From Spirodela intermedia (lineage: Eukaryota > Streptophyta > Magnoliopsida > Alismatales > Araceae), in assembly GCA_902729315.2 (NCBI GenBank), contig LR746268.1:8477501-8541500 (forward strand): a stretch of 64,000 bases of DNA, written 5' to 3'. Positions 12,839 to 27,800 of this stretch are shown piece by piece (the stretch's first letter is position 1; every line of letters begins with the position of its first letter). Position numbers and translations under genes: made by a program. The notes beneath the pieces were generated by a model. The model saw only the letters and a list, made by a program, of their open reading frames with translations, was not told where the DNA came from and did not search any database.

Positions 12839-15800
12839 AGCAGTATGTGCATCCAAAGATGTAGAAAAGAATTATCTGAAATTAAGGATGAAGATCAAAC
12901 AGAACTAGTCTTGTAATTGCTGAAACGTAAATTTAACCTTTGCTTTTGTAGATTTATAATGTCTTCCCGAGGAGGAAGAATCTGAAGGGAGGGAGTATTT
13001 GAGCTTCTCATAGATATCTTCAAGAAAGAGTGTCGTGACGGGGTATGTTCTTCCTTCTGCCGTGATCACTGGGCAATTTCCAAAGTACCTTGAGAATAAG
13101 CTTGAATCAACTGTTGCAGACCTGTCGCAAAAATGAGATATTAGAAGAACAAAAAGGCACAAATCAGAAAAAAAAAATGGCATCAAAAAGTATCCAAGAA
13201 GCTGAGGCATCATGACAAGAATCATACATTAGAACAACTTTCAACTTGGGTCTCCCACTGGCAGCTTGCCTCTCAATCAGGTTTTTCAGAACAATTAGTA
13301 AAAAGTCCCCCTGAAAAAGAAAAAAATTGAACTGGGATATGTCAAAGGCTGATGGCTGAAAAGGAGAATGCACAATCCAGAGAAGAGAGAGAGAGGCCCC
13401 ATGCGCTCACTCTAATATCATGTACAATTGTAAGTGAAAAAAGTAGGGGAAGGATAAGAAGAAGAGCAAAGAACTAAGGAAACACTAAACTTCGGAGTGA
13501 ATCTGGTTCACAGGACCGCAGGACCATCCATAAGTTGCATAGATATGGGTTTATTCAAAGTCGAAAGTCCAGTTTATGCCATCAAGTTCATGTATCTGAT
13601 ATCTCAACCAATGAAATAAAATGTATTATTTTAGCATTGCCCCTTTAGCTATACAAAAGTACAGATATTCTGAGCTAGTTCAGTGCGGAACTCAGTTGAT
13701 CTCCGACTTTCCCATAGGTGAATAGATCGGCAGGTTTCTCTTAATGTGACGAAAGGAATATAGAATTTACTCTGAGTCTAGGTTTCTATAAATGAATATT
13801 TCCCATAGGGTAATACTTATGTATTTTATCTTGATTTATAACATTACGCATTAAATAATAGTGCGATCCATTATTTAGAATAATGGATCCGATTTTTGGA
13901 TCCCTTTAATACAGAGTAACCGGATCCCTTTAAACAGGATCCCCGTTTAATATTTGATCCGTTTATTGGCCCATTAAGGATCCGGAATATTTATATCGTA
14001 ATTTCGTCAAATTATCCTCCGTATTTTATTACGGATTATCGTGATAATTTATCTCTTTTCTCTCTCCTGTTACGGATGAACGGAATGGAAAATCATGGAT
14101 GAACGAGGCAAAAAATAATGGAAGAATGAAGACAAAACAAATGGGAAAATCTCGTGGAAAAAATTAAAGGAAAATAGGGATAGAAAACGCAAGACAAATG
14201 AGGAAAATGATCTAAAGAAAAAATCGCGATAGAAAACAACAGACGAAGGAGGAAAAACAGAGGGAAGAGCGCGATGGAAAATGAACAAGAAATCACAATG
14301 GAAAAAAACCGAATAATTGAGGAAAAAAATGGAAGATTGCGACGATAAATGAATGGAATCTCACGACAGAAAAGGAAGAATGAATGCAGAAAAACAAAGC
14401 GCAACTCTCAACGGAAATCGAAGGATTTTGACAGCCAATTAGCAAGGTTTTTTGGCCCTCTGCAGCTTGTGAAATCTAAGGAGAAAGGAGAGATTCAATG
14501 CCTGAAAATCATCTGGATCTTCGCGGGCAAATGAGGAGCTTGGCAATGGAAAATCACCTGGATCTTCACTGGAAAAACGAGAGTTTTTTTTTAACGGTCT
14601 TTGGTCTTCACTGAAAAACATGAGTTTCAACGTCAAAGAAGCTCTCAATCTTCACCAAAAATAGGAAGAGTTTTGACGAAGTATCTCTTGGTTCTTCGAC
14701 TAAGACAGGAGGAGAATGACGACAAAAAGCTCTTGGATTTGTGCCAGAAACAGGACGAGAGCTGAGCAAGAAAACCAGCACATAAATCACGACGAATAGA
14801 AGAAGCAAGAGAAGAAAAAGAGAAAAGAAAGAAGAACGCCTTGATTTACTCCACTGACTCTTGGTCGAGAGAAAGAAAACAAAGACAAGAGAAGGAGAAA
14901 GGAAGAGGAAGAGAAAGAGGAGGACGAACTATTCCACCATGCCGTTCCATCCTATCACATCACCTTCATCGGATCAAGTCTGAAGAGAAAAAGAAGAGAA
15001 GAACGACAAGAAGAAGAACGTGAAAAGAAGAAAGGTTTCGATCCACCACGCTGCAACAATCATGATCAACCATGCAAAGAAAATATTCATCATTGGGTAA
15101 TCTCCTCTCATTTTATTTATATTAAATTATGGGGGATAAGGTTTCCCTAGAACCTGAGATCTAAGAAGAGAGAAGTGGGGAGTTTCTCTGATTTGACCTC
15201 CTAAAGTTGTGGAATCTAGAAGAGCGAAGTGGGGAGTTTCTCTGGTTTTGGCCATCTAAAGCCATAGAATGGCCAGAGCTGTGAAATCCAACAGGTCACC
15301 GAGCCTGGAATTCCGAGGACGGAGTCCTTGGATAGTGAGTGTAAGTTGAGAGGACCAAACCACTATAGAATTATCATGTAAATGTGTATATGATGATTCC
15401 TAAGAAAATAATTTTGTGAAAAGAGAAGAATTGAAAACTGAAAATAGCATCAACTCAACCCCTCCTTGATATCATGCTGGCACTTGAAGACCAACATTAT
15501 GTACTAGGGTTGTAAGCATACACAACATTATGTACTAGGGCTCTCATAGATAGAGGGTTGTAGAAAATGGCTAATATTTGATTTCACATTCTGGGGAAGG
15601 GGCCCACTCAACTTAATCGACCAAGAAGGCGAGCTGAAGCATACACAACTTTGATGGGTACTATCTTCAGAACATATTTTCTTGAAGGATCCTAGTGAGT
15701 TGAATTATTAGACTAAGTTATTATTGTTGTCAAACCCAATAATTTGCCGATGTTCCCACTTATATTCATGATTATTCATGTCTATTACACCAAATTGACT

Positions 15801-18800
15801 CTTATCAAATATTTTTAACTCGCCTTTCTGCAGGGATGAGAAAAGATCCTCTCTCCTTCATGCACACATAGGAATAAGGTTTCTCTGCTTCCTCTTCCTC
15901 CTTTCTGTACAGATACAACGGACTACAGTACCATCCATGTGTTGTATGGATATGGGTACCAGGGTATATGAGTCAAAGTAAATAAAATAGGGTCCTGAAT
16001 GACTTGCACAGTCTTATATACACCCACTAACTCAAACATTCAAGTTAAACAGGTTCTGTCAACAACAAATTCTACAGAAATGATCCAAACAGAAATAGCG
16101 GAAAAGGAAAAAAAATATTCTCTATGAGGGCATTGTAATGCAGACATGGTCTGCAGGAAAGGGCCTTTGCAGGCGAAACTGTGGTGTGTGTCACAACAGC
16201 AAGATATTACCAAGGGCCAACTACACAACTAGTGCAGAATATCCATACAAAATTTGTCAAACAGAATAATCTTTGACAGCAGAATTAATGGTAAAAGAAT
16301 TGAAAGAATTCATGATAGCAGTAAAACTAAATTGCAAGAAAATGATAAACTTACTAAAAGTGACCGTTCATGTACTTCATCAAGAATCACATGGGTAACG
16401 CCAGCCAAATCCTTGTCACCCTATAAGAAATATGACAGAAAATTACCGCAAATAATGACAAAATTAATTTTGACACAGTGCAAAATATCTTTAAAATTTT
16501 CATCGAATGAGAACTTGACTGTCCAGAAAGTAGAAACAAGTGCAACTAAATATTACAGTTTCACGAATAAGCAAATAGGAGGTAGTAGAAAGATGTGATT
16601 TGATGATAGAATGCAAAGCAATACTGTGATCACATCTACAGCCTGAAACCATTACTCCTAACCAATATCATTTTACATGTAAAATAACAATTTATTAAAT
16701 CTCAAATATCAGTTGGCAACAAGATGTCATCTCTTAACAAATAGATGTCACAATTCACAAGAGGCTGATGATAATTTTTCGGTAGGAAAGGATCCCATAC
16801 AACTCATCCCTTCCAATAAGAACTTCTAGGAAGCAAGTCTTACATCAGAATCATAAATTTGTATTGAAAATGGCATCTTCAGTAGAGATGCCAGATCCAC
16901 ATGTGAAAGGTAGATGGATTTATTTGCACCTGTACTAATAAAATTTATGAATTTCATATCCCTTTCATTAAAGCAGTATGTATTTGTTCATTCCTCATAT
17001 ATTTTTCATTTTTTTAACATTAATTGGGCAATTTGACAAATCCAATCTGATGTAGGAAAGATAGCCTGGAATCTGAAAATAACTTTTGTTTCATAGGCTT
17101 TACTCACATTGAAGGGTCTTGAGCAATTTTGATAGTCAAATGCTTCGGAACTTATAAGTTCACTTGTAATCTTCAAAAAGCAAGCCAAAATCGTTTCCCT
17201 AGATATTGCAAAAACAAAAACACCATTTTTGAAGGCTAAGCCCAAACCAAATCCATATCTTTGAAGGGTTAACCAATCCCGTTTCCAGACATTGTCAGTT
17301 AAAATTGGGCTAGAATAGGTGGTGCCCTGGGTCAGCTCAGCCTGATGACATGCACTCTAACACTCAACGAAATATCTTTTAATCATTTGAAATTATACTG
17401 TATTCTACAATATGATTCCATTTCGTCAAAATGAATTCATGGACCTGGCGGTATGACACATGCGATATAAAATGATGCATACTATATATTTTTTTTCCAA
17501 TATAATTTTCCAAAAGAACCACTTCAAAATTACAAGTAGAATTAGAACAGGTAATATGAAACCTACAACAACCTTTTTGACAGAAAAACATGCAAACAAA
17601 AAAATAAGTCTGTGAAGAGCCAATCCCATAAGTTATGTCGAACGTGAAAAAAAAACCACAACTCACAGAAAGTTTGCGAAGAAGAATTCCAGTTGTGCAA
17701 AAGAGAAGCTTTGTTCTCTCATTCCTGAAATAGGTGTTCCAAAAATCAAAGATATATTAGACATCATAGTCTGCTTTCAATAATAGATCAGCTAAAAATG
17801 AGCTAATACGCGAAAAATATCAATGAATAATAATCTTTGAATGAAAAATCACTGCATCACTAAATACCTGAGAACAAACAGAAGGGTCCTATAGTCAACA
17901 AGCCCAGTGAGACATTACCGTGAATATGAAATATTGTAATTTTTAAACGATATTTTTATCATGCTCAGGTAAAAAAAACACAGTTTTGTTATTAAACAGC
18001 CCCTTGATAAGAAAAGTACTGCCCGATTGAATACTATACCAAGAGTTGAAGGGTGAAAAAAAACACCGCACCAACTCAGTTATGATTTTATTTTGACCAG
18101 CAGCCTTAGCTTTGACTCCTAAAAGTCTAGCTTTAAAAATATCTTACGGAAATGCATTCCCCTTAAAAGAGCTTTAACAATGACACTTAAATAAGATCAA
18201 TGCACACCAATAATCATAATTATGAACGCACACGCCTTTAGGTGTGTAAGCTGCCCAATGGATATTTTTTAAAAACTATTTTGTCAACGGACAAGAGTGG
18301 ACAAGAATCCCTTATAATATGAGAAGGAACAAATCTTCCATTTGAAGAATCCCAAATTTAAATCTCTTTTTTTCTTTCTCTAAAGTAATGATCACGTGGT
18401 ACCATTCACTACAGGACCAATAATTATATAAACTGGGCCTAGCAATCACGTCAGGAAACATTTTGAAACATTAACATGAAACTGCATGCTGACAAATTTT
18501 AGCATTTATAATTGAATACGGGTTATTTTTGTTGTCTCATGTATACTCAAGTTAAAATTGTAGCACTAGACACATTCAATGTCACACATATGGGTCGTTT
18601 CCATGAGTCATACAAATGAGCATCATTACATGCAATGCCCAGACGTACCTTATGAATGAACAAGAGAAAATAGCAATCATACCAACGTCCTTCAATGTCT
18701 TTTTCATACAGAAATACTCCTGATGACTCATTTCCTCACGAATCCAAGACTCAGTTTACAGACTCATGAATGCCAATCAGGTTGGACTCTCAACAGGCCT

Positions 18801-21800
18801 AATTGATGACAGTAACCCCCTCCCCCCAATCCAAAAAAACATAAAAATTATATTTCGATTTGAATTAGTTAACTGGGTAATTAGAATAAAGGGAGATAAC
18901 AGGTACTCAATTAACAAATACCAAAAGAATGTACTTTGAGCTCTCGAAAACGGTTTTTTTCAGCTATGGGCTACACCAAGACGAAGTAGACGAGACTAAA
19001 TCCCAAAATTCTCTAAATAGCATATTCACGTCATTGCCACAAAAAACCCTCACCCACTCTTTGACCATATACCCTCAAACCGCATCATCTAAAAACTTTG
19101 CTTCTTACAAAACTGATTCATTTTCTCGCTTCAAACAAACCAAAAGACCAATGTGGACGATAAGCTGCCAAGTCCTAAAGTCTTGTTTCAGCATACAATG
19201 TACATCTTACCAGCAGTCATAAGTTATACATTTGATATACATCTTACCAGCATACAATGTACATCTTTATAGTTAATGATTACGTGGAGCTATAAACTTT
19301 CAAGAAAAGGGAGCCAATGTGATAGCGATGCAAATAAACACCATAATCGTAGCACAAGTTAATTCCTCAGATTTGTCTGCTGGACGTGTCTCCATAGTCA
19401 ACGTGTTTTTTAAATAATGTTTGTAAAATTATGGGATTATCCTCAGAATAAAATTATTTATTTCTTAGGAAACAAGTCATTCTAGGACTTTTAAGTTTTC
19501 AAAGAGCGGGTTAGTATCTCATACACATTTTGCCAAATTTTTATCACGGAGTTGATATGTGATCCTTCTTCTTTAGTGCTCAGTTTGCCCTCTTTTATTG
19601 CTAAGTTCACTACCTCTGGTGCTTTGGTTTGCCAACTCTATCCTCCACCCATCTCATTTTAGTCAACCTCTTCTCCTGTGGCCCTATGGTTTGTTGTTAG
19701 ATGAACTTCAACCTCTCCTCAAGGACAGAGAAAAATTAAAAAAATTGCGAAGTCACAATCAACATCATGTATATCATGATATTTTGAGAAAACAAAACCG
19801 TTATAAAGAAAATTTGCTATTTGATGTCTGTGACTAAGCATTAAAATTTTTAACACGCTAGCATTCTAAGTAGGACATGGTCCCATTCAGTATTGACTCA
19901 CCTAGCACTGTCAAGGCGAACTTGGAAGCCAACTAAGGAGCTACCACAACCTGGTGAAGGCTCACAGCGCTCATCTGACACCCTTTCAGCAACAGAAATT
20001 GCCTGCAGAAAGGGAAGAAAGAAACTAAAAATAAGGGTCAAATATATGACAATGGTCTCAAAATAAAGATAAACAGAAATATTAGTTATGTTTTTTTTTA
20101 TGAAAGGGCTTCTCATTACTAATGTACACGTCATACCCAAATTGTTTGGTGCAAAAGTGTTATGTTTCATAAATCAAGGCCTTTTCTTTTAAAGATGAAA
20201 TCACTAATGTAATGAAACAAGATATTTACAAAGCAAGACCTTTCAAGTAACTTCAAACAAACTCTCTACTATAATTACGTTTCCAAATCCCTCTCTATAT
20301 TGAATAGATTTTCATAAGGATATATATATATATATAAAGACAACAGTAAGTTTTCTTCTCCGACACACAAGTCATGTATAAAACTCAAAAGAAACCCTAT
20401 CATTTCATAATATTTGTTCAGCCAAAAAAAAAAGAAGAAAATTTAGCATATATTTTAGATTGGTAAAAAGGCAAACATAAGAGAATTGTGATATAGAGCA
20501 GCTACACAAATATAAATGTATCTTCTTAGGTATCTATAGGATAAGAAAAAGGAAGAAAATTAAGGCATGATTAGGGATGCAACATAACATACAAATTATG
20601 ATATCCAAGTCAAAACAAGTGGTTTCATAAAGTTTCCTGAAAAACTTCAAAATCCTATCAGTAATCCTGGAGGGATGCATCAGTTTTCTCAACATACTGA
20701 CGTCATATTTTGGTAGAACATAGGTAATTTTTGGAGAGGTGGAGTTTTCAGAAATTACTGGACAAGATATTGATGTAAGTGATCATGATTATAATTCTGT
20801 TATTACCATGAAAAAAAAATCAAAGAACAAATAAAAGAGACAAGGCCAACAAAAAGGCATGCATACTGCAGCAGAGCAAAAGTATACAGCCTGGCAAAAG
20901 CCAATAGGATTTCTTACCGCTATTCTCCTTGGTTGTGTACAGATAATGTTACAATATCCCCCCTGCCCAGATTCAATCATGTCGTCCAAGATAAATTGGG
21001 GAACCTATAATATATATGGTTAGACAAGGACTAAGAAACAAGGAAACCCTTTATCTCAAACAATTTGAACAATGAAGTAATTAAAAAATAAACTCGGTGA
21101 GCATAAATCATTAAATAATGGTGGAAAACTACTACAGCTGATATAAGGGAATATATGTGTCACCTTTGCTCCTTAAATCCATTAAATGCAAGTGGATCAC
21201 ATTTGAGATCTATTTTTGTAGGTTATGAAGGATACCTGCGTTGTTTTCCCGCAACCTGTTTCACCGCAAACAACAAGTGCATCGTTCTCTTTGAGCAGGT
21301 GCAATATACGGTCTTTCAACTCCGCAATTGGAAGCGAAGCTCTGCCCTGCAGCATTTCCTATGAAAAGAGAAGCAACGACTATAGCAATACAAAATGTCG
21401 CCTGGAGGGCAGAATTTACAAGAAACATAAAAGAAAAATCATGACACAAAAATACTCACATGCATTCATATTATTCTACTTCTTTGCAGTTAGTACAAGT
21501 GAACAAGCAAAGTATTAAGGATAGTGTAGAAAAGGATGGTAGAAAGGCAAAAAGGGAATCAAAGGGATGAGGTCTATGAGGAGAAAGCGCTCTATCCCCT
21601 AGATAATCACCGTTGATATTACCAATTTAAAGATTAAATGGAGTTCGGATCTCGAAAGGTTCTGATTTTCATACAATGGGGATAGCATAGCCGAGTTGAG
21701 CACTTACAGATCCAGTTATATAAAATAGATCTGAAGCGTTCTGTAATGCTTGACGGAAAAGAGAAAAAAAATGGCAACTCCCCATGGGGACATTGGCTTC

Positions 21801-24800
21801 AAATAAATTGTAAACGGCCATGAAACTTGAAGCTTGAAGATAGAATGGGTATTTGAGAACAGTCATCTCTGAGAGGCAGTAGCACGGAACTGAAGAAATG
21901 TTGGATCTAGACTCTCAGATTAAATATTGAAAAAGATTAGGTAACCAAAGGTGGGAAGCATGTAATCTTGTTGAGCTAAGGGTGGAAAAAATATGCTTGA
22001 TTCCCTGGTGCATAACAGCACCTTCTTTGGATAACTTGGACTAGAAGTGGATCTGTTCGGATATTTGGCAAAGGGCCGATGTCAATTTACCCAAACCTAA
22101 TCCCAGGTGAGGTGCATTTGAAAAACGTCTTAGGTGCTAAGTCAATTTTAAGTAGACCACTAGGAAAGAGTTATCTGCCTCAGGAGTCAAGAATATGCCT
22201 CCAAGATGAAGCAGATTGCATAGTCAGCCATAAGGACCCCATTAGGAAAAAATTATTTGCCTTGGGAGTTAAGAATATGCTTCCTCTCTTCTCCTTCTAA
22301 AAGTCGCCCATATTGTAACATTAAAATGAAAAACGACTAGAAGTACATATCTGGGAAACCATAGCTAATTGAAAGTTCAAAAAGAAATAAAAAATAGACC
22401 TTGTACTGGGCCATCTTCAGTTTACTCTCTAGTTCCCTTTTCAAAATGTTGCTTTCTGCATCTTTGTTATAACTCATTCCTGTGCCAAAAATGGGAAAAA
22501 AAAAATAAAAAATGGAAAGAAAACTTAAGGATAAGAGAAAACGCCTACAATACATACGAAACATAAAACACGGGAGGGGGAGGGGGAGGGGAAGGGGATT
22601 ACACAAAGTAGAATAACCAAGAAATATTGATGAACAAATGCAACGTAATGTGAAAGTTATGTTTCCCCGTGAATAAAGAGCTATGAGAAAAACTCAGAGA
22701 TAGCAGATAATGGCTGCAAACGTAAAATCTTATTAAAAAATGGAGTGAAACAAAAACGGATTCAGAACTGTATAAGAAAATAATGTTCTCGCCATGTTTT
22801 TCAGTCATAAGCACAATCTGCCAGTTAACAGTTCCAATGGAAATCATGCATATGCCGACGATTAGAGTTTCAATTTTCCAATAAAATGAACAATTGATCA
22901 TTATATTCTTCATCCAGAACAAAGATAATACACTTCTATAAAACGAAAACACTTTGAAATCAATTATGAAAAAGACCTTCATGTGGTTTTCCTGGACTGC
23001 GTGACTCTCTAGGTAGTTCATGAAGAGAAATATCTGCTACATCACCAGAATGCATTGCCCCTGATGTGTCAACATTCAGTAAATTCTCAACAAAACCAGT
23101 TCTCCGATCTTCCTCACTGAGAACAGGTTCAGACATATGTCCATCTGTTGATGTTAAACATGAATGACTAAGAAAACGATAAGTTTATATGAAAAAGCAT
23201 CAGGTTAAAATAGAATGATTAAAACAGAAAATGGCCTACCGAGTAGCCATCGTAAATGACTGACTCAAAAAATTACCTTCTTGCCATTTCCTCACGGTTG
23301 AGAAGTATGGCTCTATAAGTAACTCATGGACTGGCAGATCAGGAAATAGTTGATAAAGAGCAAAGGCAGCTACACTATTCTGTGCATGCTACAAAACAGA
23401 CAACATGTCAGAGATCAGAAGAATTGAATATGACCTATAGACTACTTTGAATTGTGCATGAAAGTGTTAACACATCGATAATGCTACATGACACAGTGCT
23501 CTGTACATGGATTCAAGAAATCTTTGTGATTTGGTGACAATTATATGAAACACTAAAAATGTTATGTTTTTATTACTTAGAATCAGTATTTTCAAGAGCA
23601 TCACCTAGGGATCAGGGTGGCCAAGACATCAAGGTGTTCAACCTGCGAAGACGAATACTACCTTCATTTGCATTCAAATTTGCATGATGCATTTGACGCC
23701 ACTGGCTCAAACGAGCATGCAAACATGAGTTGCAATGTTACTTGTACTGCATGCATATTGGCACATGGCCACTCATGATGCATTCAGTCGTGCCTCCAGA
23801 GACTTGCAAAAATTTACATAGTTTTTTAATATATATTATGTAGAATCACATAATTCGTGTCTTTTTACTTTTGAAATATGAATAAAAGATTATTTAAAAT
23901 CATTTTTATTATGCTATAGATGTTTCTATATGATATTTATCAAAATAATGTGAATGACTGCTTTTTCTATTTTTTGCATCGTCTAAACATATTTTTTCTC
24001 TTATTCTCAAACATTAAATGTAGGTTTAATATACGTTAAAAAATATTACTGCCTTGGTTACCATACACCCTAAAAACATCGATATAAACATTTAGACTTA
24101 TATCGAAATAATAAACTGATCCGAAAGCCAGTTACACATCAGCTCAAGGAGCAATAGAAGAGTTGAAGAACAAGGTCCTGGATGTCTAGAGATCAATGAT
24201 TATCCAGTCATAGTAAAAACTCAAATAATGAAGAGAGCATTATGTGAAATTCCAGAAAATTTCACACGACAAAAAACAATACCTCAACAGAACCAAAATC
24301 TTGATTAGGTAGATGGAGAGTAATCAAGCCCCCAGCATTCCGACTCTTACCCCTACCTGTAGCAGCACGTAATATATTGACAGAATAGAGGTATTTGCTT
24401 TCCTTCTCTGAGAGTTTAGTATACTTTGGTGCTTCCCAACCTAAATGTTGGCATATCTTTTGAAGGATAGCCTTTGGAGATTTTGCAGAGTCACCCTGTC
24501 ATCCAGACTTACCATAACTACGGTAAGAAATTTAAAGGGAAATCATAATATATAAGTAACAAAAGCGAGAAAACAGATTATGCGAGTAATAACCTTTTTC
24601 CAGAATGCATTAATTCCTCCTAAGGTTTGGCCATGAGCAAATTGCAAAGATCTCCCTTTATTTTGCAGCTTCAAATCTTCTGAAGACAAGACTGCAGAGG
24701 TATCTTCAGAAAATAAGCTACCTAGTTCTGGAGCATCTGACTCGTCATGTTTATCTCCAACTTCCGCTGTAGCAGAGATGCCTAATGAATCAACAGCACA

Positions 24801-27800
24801 TTCTGTCTCTACATAGCTGAAATGTTCCTCTACATTTTCATATGTCTCTGTTTCGCACTCGAATGTAGACTGTGGTGGCAGCAAACTGTTTGAATCGCAC
24901 AGTGTCTCAGATTCAAAGGATGTACAAGCTCCAAAATCTTGTCTGTCAACCTTAGAAATAGAAGTTGAGTCAACTAAATCTTCATATCCTGCCTTTATCT
25001 CATCTAGTAACCCTGTTTGAACAAATCTTGGCCAGTCAATGTTGTAAAATCTAAAAATTGTAGCTCGGGAAACAAAGCAGAAGTAGCAGCAGACCTAATG
25101 AAATTATCTTTTGCTTGAGATTGCGGATAATTCCATTGTAATACCCTTGACTTTTCTTGTCCCCCTTCCTTTTGGCTTCAAGTGCTGCCAATTTTGCGAG
25201 GTGGTACTCTTTAATGATAGAAGATTCATGGAGCTTAACATTACACTCCTAGTAAGATCCATTAACATCAAAATCAGCACTAGAAACTACTGCAAGTTCG
25301 AATTTCAACAAAAAGGATCATATGTTTTACTAAGAAGAAAAAGGAACACAAATATAGATTTCAAAGTTCTATTGGGAACAATGAGAATAAACATATCCGA
25401 AAAAGAGAAGGCAAATAGGACTTTCTAGGCAGTAAACATGTACAGACATTAGAACAAGTTAAGTAACAGATTCTCAACAGAACCTGATACCAGTTTACTT
25501 TGCAATACTTGATCGAGCCACTGGACAAAGTTTAATTTCAAATAAAGCCATATATAAAACTTAATTTTGAAGGACAATTTCTTCCTAAATGATTATATAT
25601 GCCAGGTATGTCCTAATCCCAGCCCAGCTTTCTACAAGGTGTAGGATTTAAGATCAGGTCCAGGTAAATCTTCAGGTCAGGACAAGTTTTTGCAAATGGG
25701 CCACATCCAGAGTTGGATAGAGTCTGCAACAGAAGAAACAAAATCCAGACCTATGACATCCCCATCCCTGGGAGCCTCCCCAACAAGCTGCACTCTCCTC
25801 CCGTATTTCTACCCTTCCCATTTCCCTAGCGGATTTACCTCTCACCCTACTGGGCTGCACTCAACAACTTCAACATCCCCCCCCCCTCCCCAAAGAAAAA
25901 AAACCCAACGCACACGTACACACACATGTCCCATGCCTTAGACCTGCCCTCTGTAATCACAACCCAGTAAATATTTCCAACACCACCCCTCTTAAATCAC
26001 AACCTAGTTGAATAGCCAGGTAGTTGGATGGGGAACGAGACAATTGAGCTAAGTATGGATCCACCCCAAACAATGTTTCCAATGTTATCTAAAGATCATG
26101 GCTTCATCTATTGCCTGAAAACTTAAGCCAGGCTTGACCGAGCCTCAAGTTATGCAAATATTTTTCACTGGCAAGTACAAATCATATATTGCAAAATGTG
26201 TAGTACACGAAAATATATTTCATAACGAAAAATATGCAATTCAAATTTCAACCAAGCAATAAATACAAAGAAAATTTACTATTCTAAATAGGGGGACAAA
26301 AATACGAGAATAGAAATGCAGAAGATAAGACAGAACAAAAGAAAAAACGGTTAAAAAAGGGACCAGACCACATAAGTTGAGGAGTAGATTACTTTATGAG
26401 AATATTAAATAGTACAGTTATTGCTGAAAATAAAATAATTTCCAAACAATCCACAGAACAACCACGACATTGCTAATGTACACACAAATTTTCACTAGTA
26501 ATTGTTGCTACATAATCTCATTAATAATTTTATAATTAAAGATGAATTGACAAATTTAGGAGCACGATGAAACTGTAGCGAGCTTAGTTTCCAGACTAAT
26601 TTTACATCTTCTTCCCAGACACGGAGCTAGGCAAAATAAATTGCAAGAAATAAATGTATGTAAAAGCAATACTGGAGGAGAGGAACCACCGAAAACTTGG
26701 AGAGATATCAATCTACTCGTCCTTTCGTAAGGAAATATTGGATAAACCAGGTTTCTATCATGATGATATAAATTAGGAACCCATTCGAAGGTAATTAATC
26801 TATTTCATGCCTAGGTGAACATCCATACAACTCATGAAGAAAAATAGATATGATACCTCATTTTCTTCTGCAGACGGTAGAGCTACAGATGTGGTAAGAT
26901 AATAACAGCACCTCAACTTATGCGAAATCAAAACCACATTTGAACATCGTTTTTGAATCTCGTTGACAGCAGATTACCTAACCTCAGCCTCGTCATTGTT
27001 TGGAATGTTCCAAATATGGTTTTTTGGGCTTAAGTTGAAACAACCTTGTCTTGAGATTCAAGATTTTCCATAACAATAATCCGTTCGATGGGTAACTTGA
27101 AATGAAGAAATGATTTATTCTAGGTATATATCACTGCGTCTCAATCATTTACAAAATTCAACAACTCCCCTAAACCTGAAGAACCATATTACACCATGAT
27201 TACATTCTATCCTAGCTGATCTAGTAAGTAGTTTCATATAGAATAGGTTATAAGGGGAAAATGTGACTCTGATGTGCGAGCGACACTCTAACAAACAGTG
27301 TTTGGTTTTTTAAATTAAAAATTAAAGCAAATAGCTACAGGGCATATTTTGTTATATCTGGGTGATTAAAGTTCCTTATGAAGGAAAATAGCCATTTTTT
27401 TATCGCACAATGCCACTGCATAGCATAACAAGAATTCAAGTACAGTTGCCAATCAAACATAAAGCATAATTCCAGTTTTTTTTATTTTTGACCATTTGAA
27501 GCTGGAAAATTAAGAAGCCAGGTTCAAAACATAATTCACTCGAGTCGATTAATGTCAAGAAAAATATATTGACAAAGGTACCTCTTCCGCTTGTTCTTCC
27601 TTTTCCATCTGTTCACGTTCTTCATCTTCCTCTAGTTGTGTTACGTATTGCCTTATCCAGTCTGCCTGTGATGGTTCCCCAAGATCTATTGATGGCTCCT
27701 CCCGCTGTCCTTTCACTCTAATAGGCACTTCAGGCATCTCTTCCTTGTCTTCATTTGACGACTTATTAGGAACCCAGTTTTCTTGAGCTCTTGATATAAC

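Larger units (their letters stand above)
13311..16354. other. Long helicase intron with probable insertion, no gene
   Basis: Intron between the DEVH exon and the next exon. It holds a GATCC-rich patch (13865-13985), a purine-rich A/G stretch (14050-15060), two tandem duplications near 15155-15270 and 15492-15540, and a roughly 30-base near-repeat at both flanks (about 13520 and 15925). The open frames seen here look like chance products of A/G bias. It may be a non-autonomous element, but no coding or LTR signature was recognised. Confidence 0.5.

Noticed and set aside
13311-16354. Lys/Arg-rich frames near 14.3 and 14.8 kb
   Set aside because: Products of purine bias in the intron; no motif and short.
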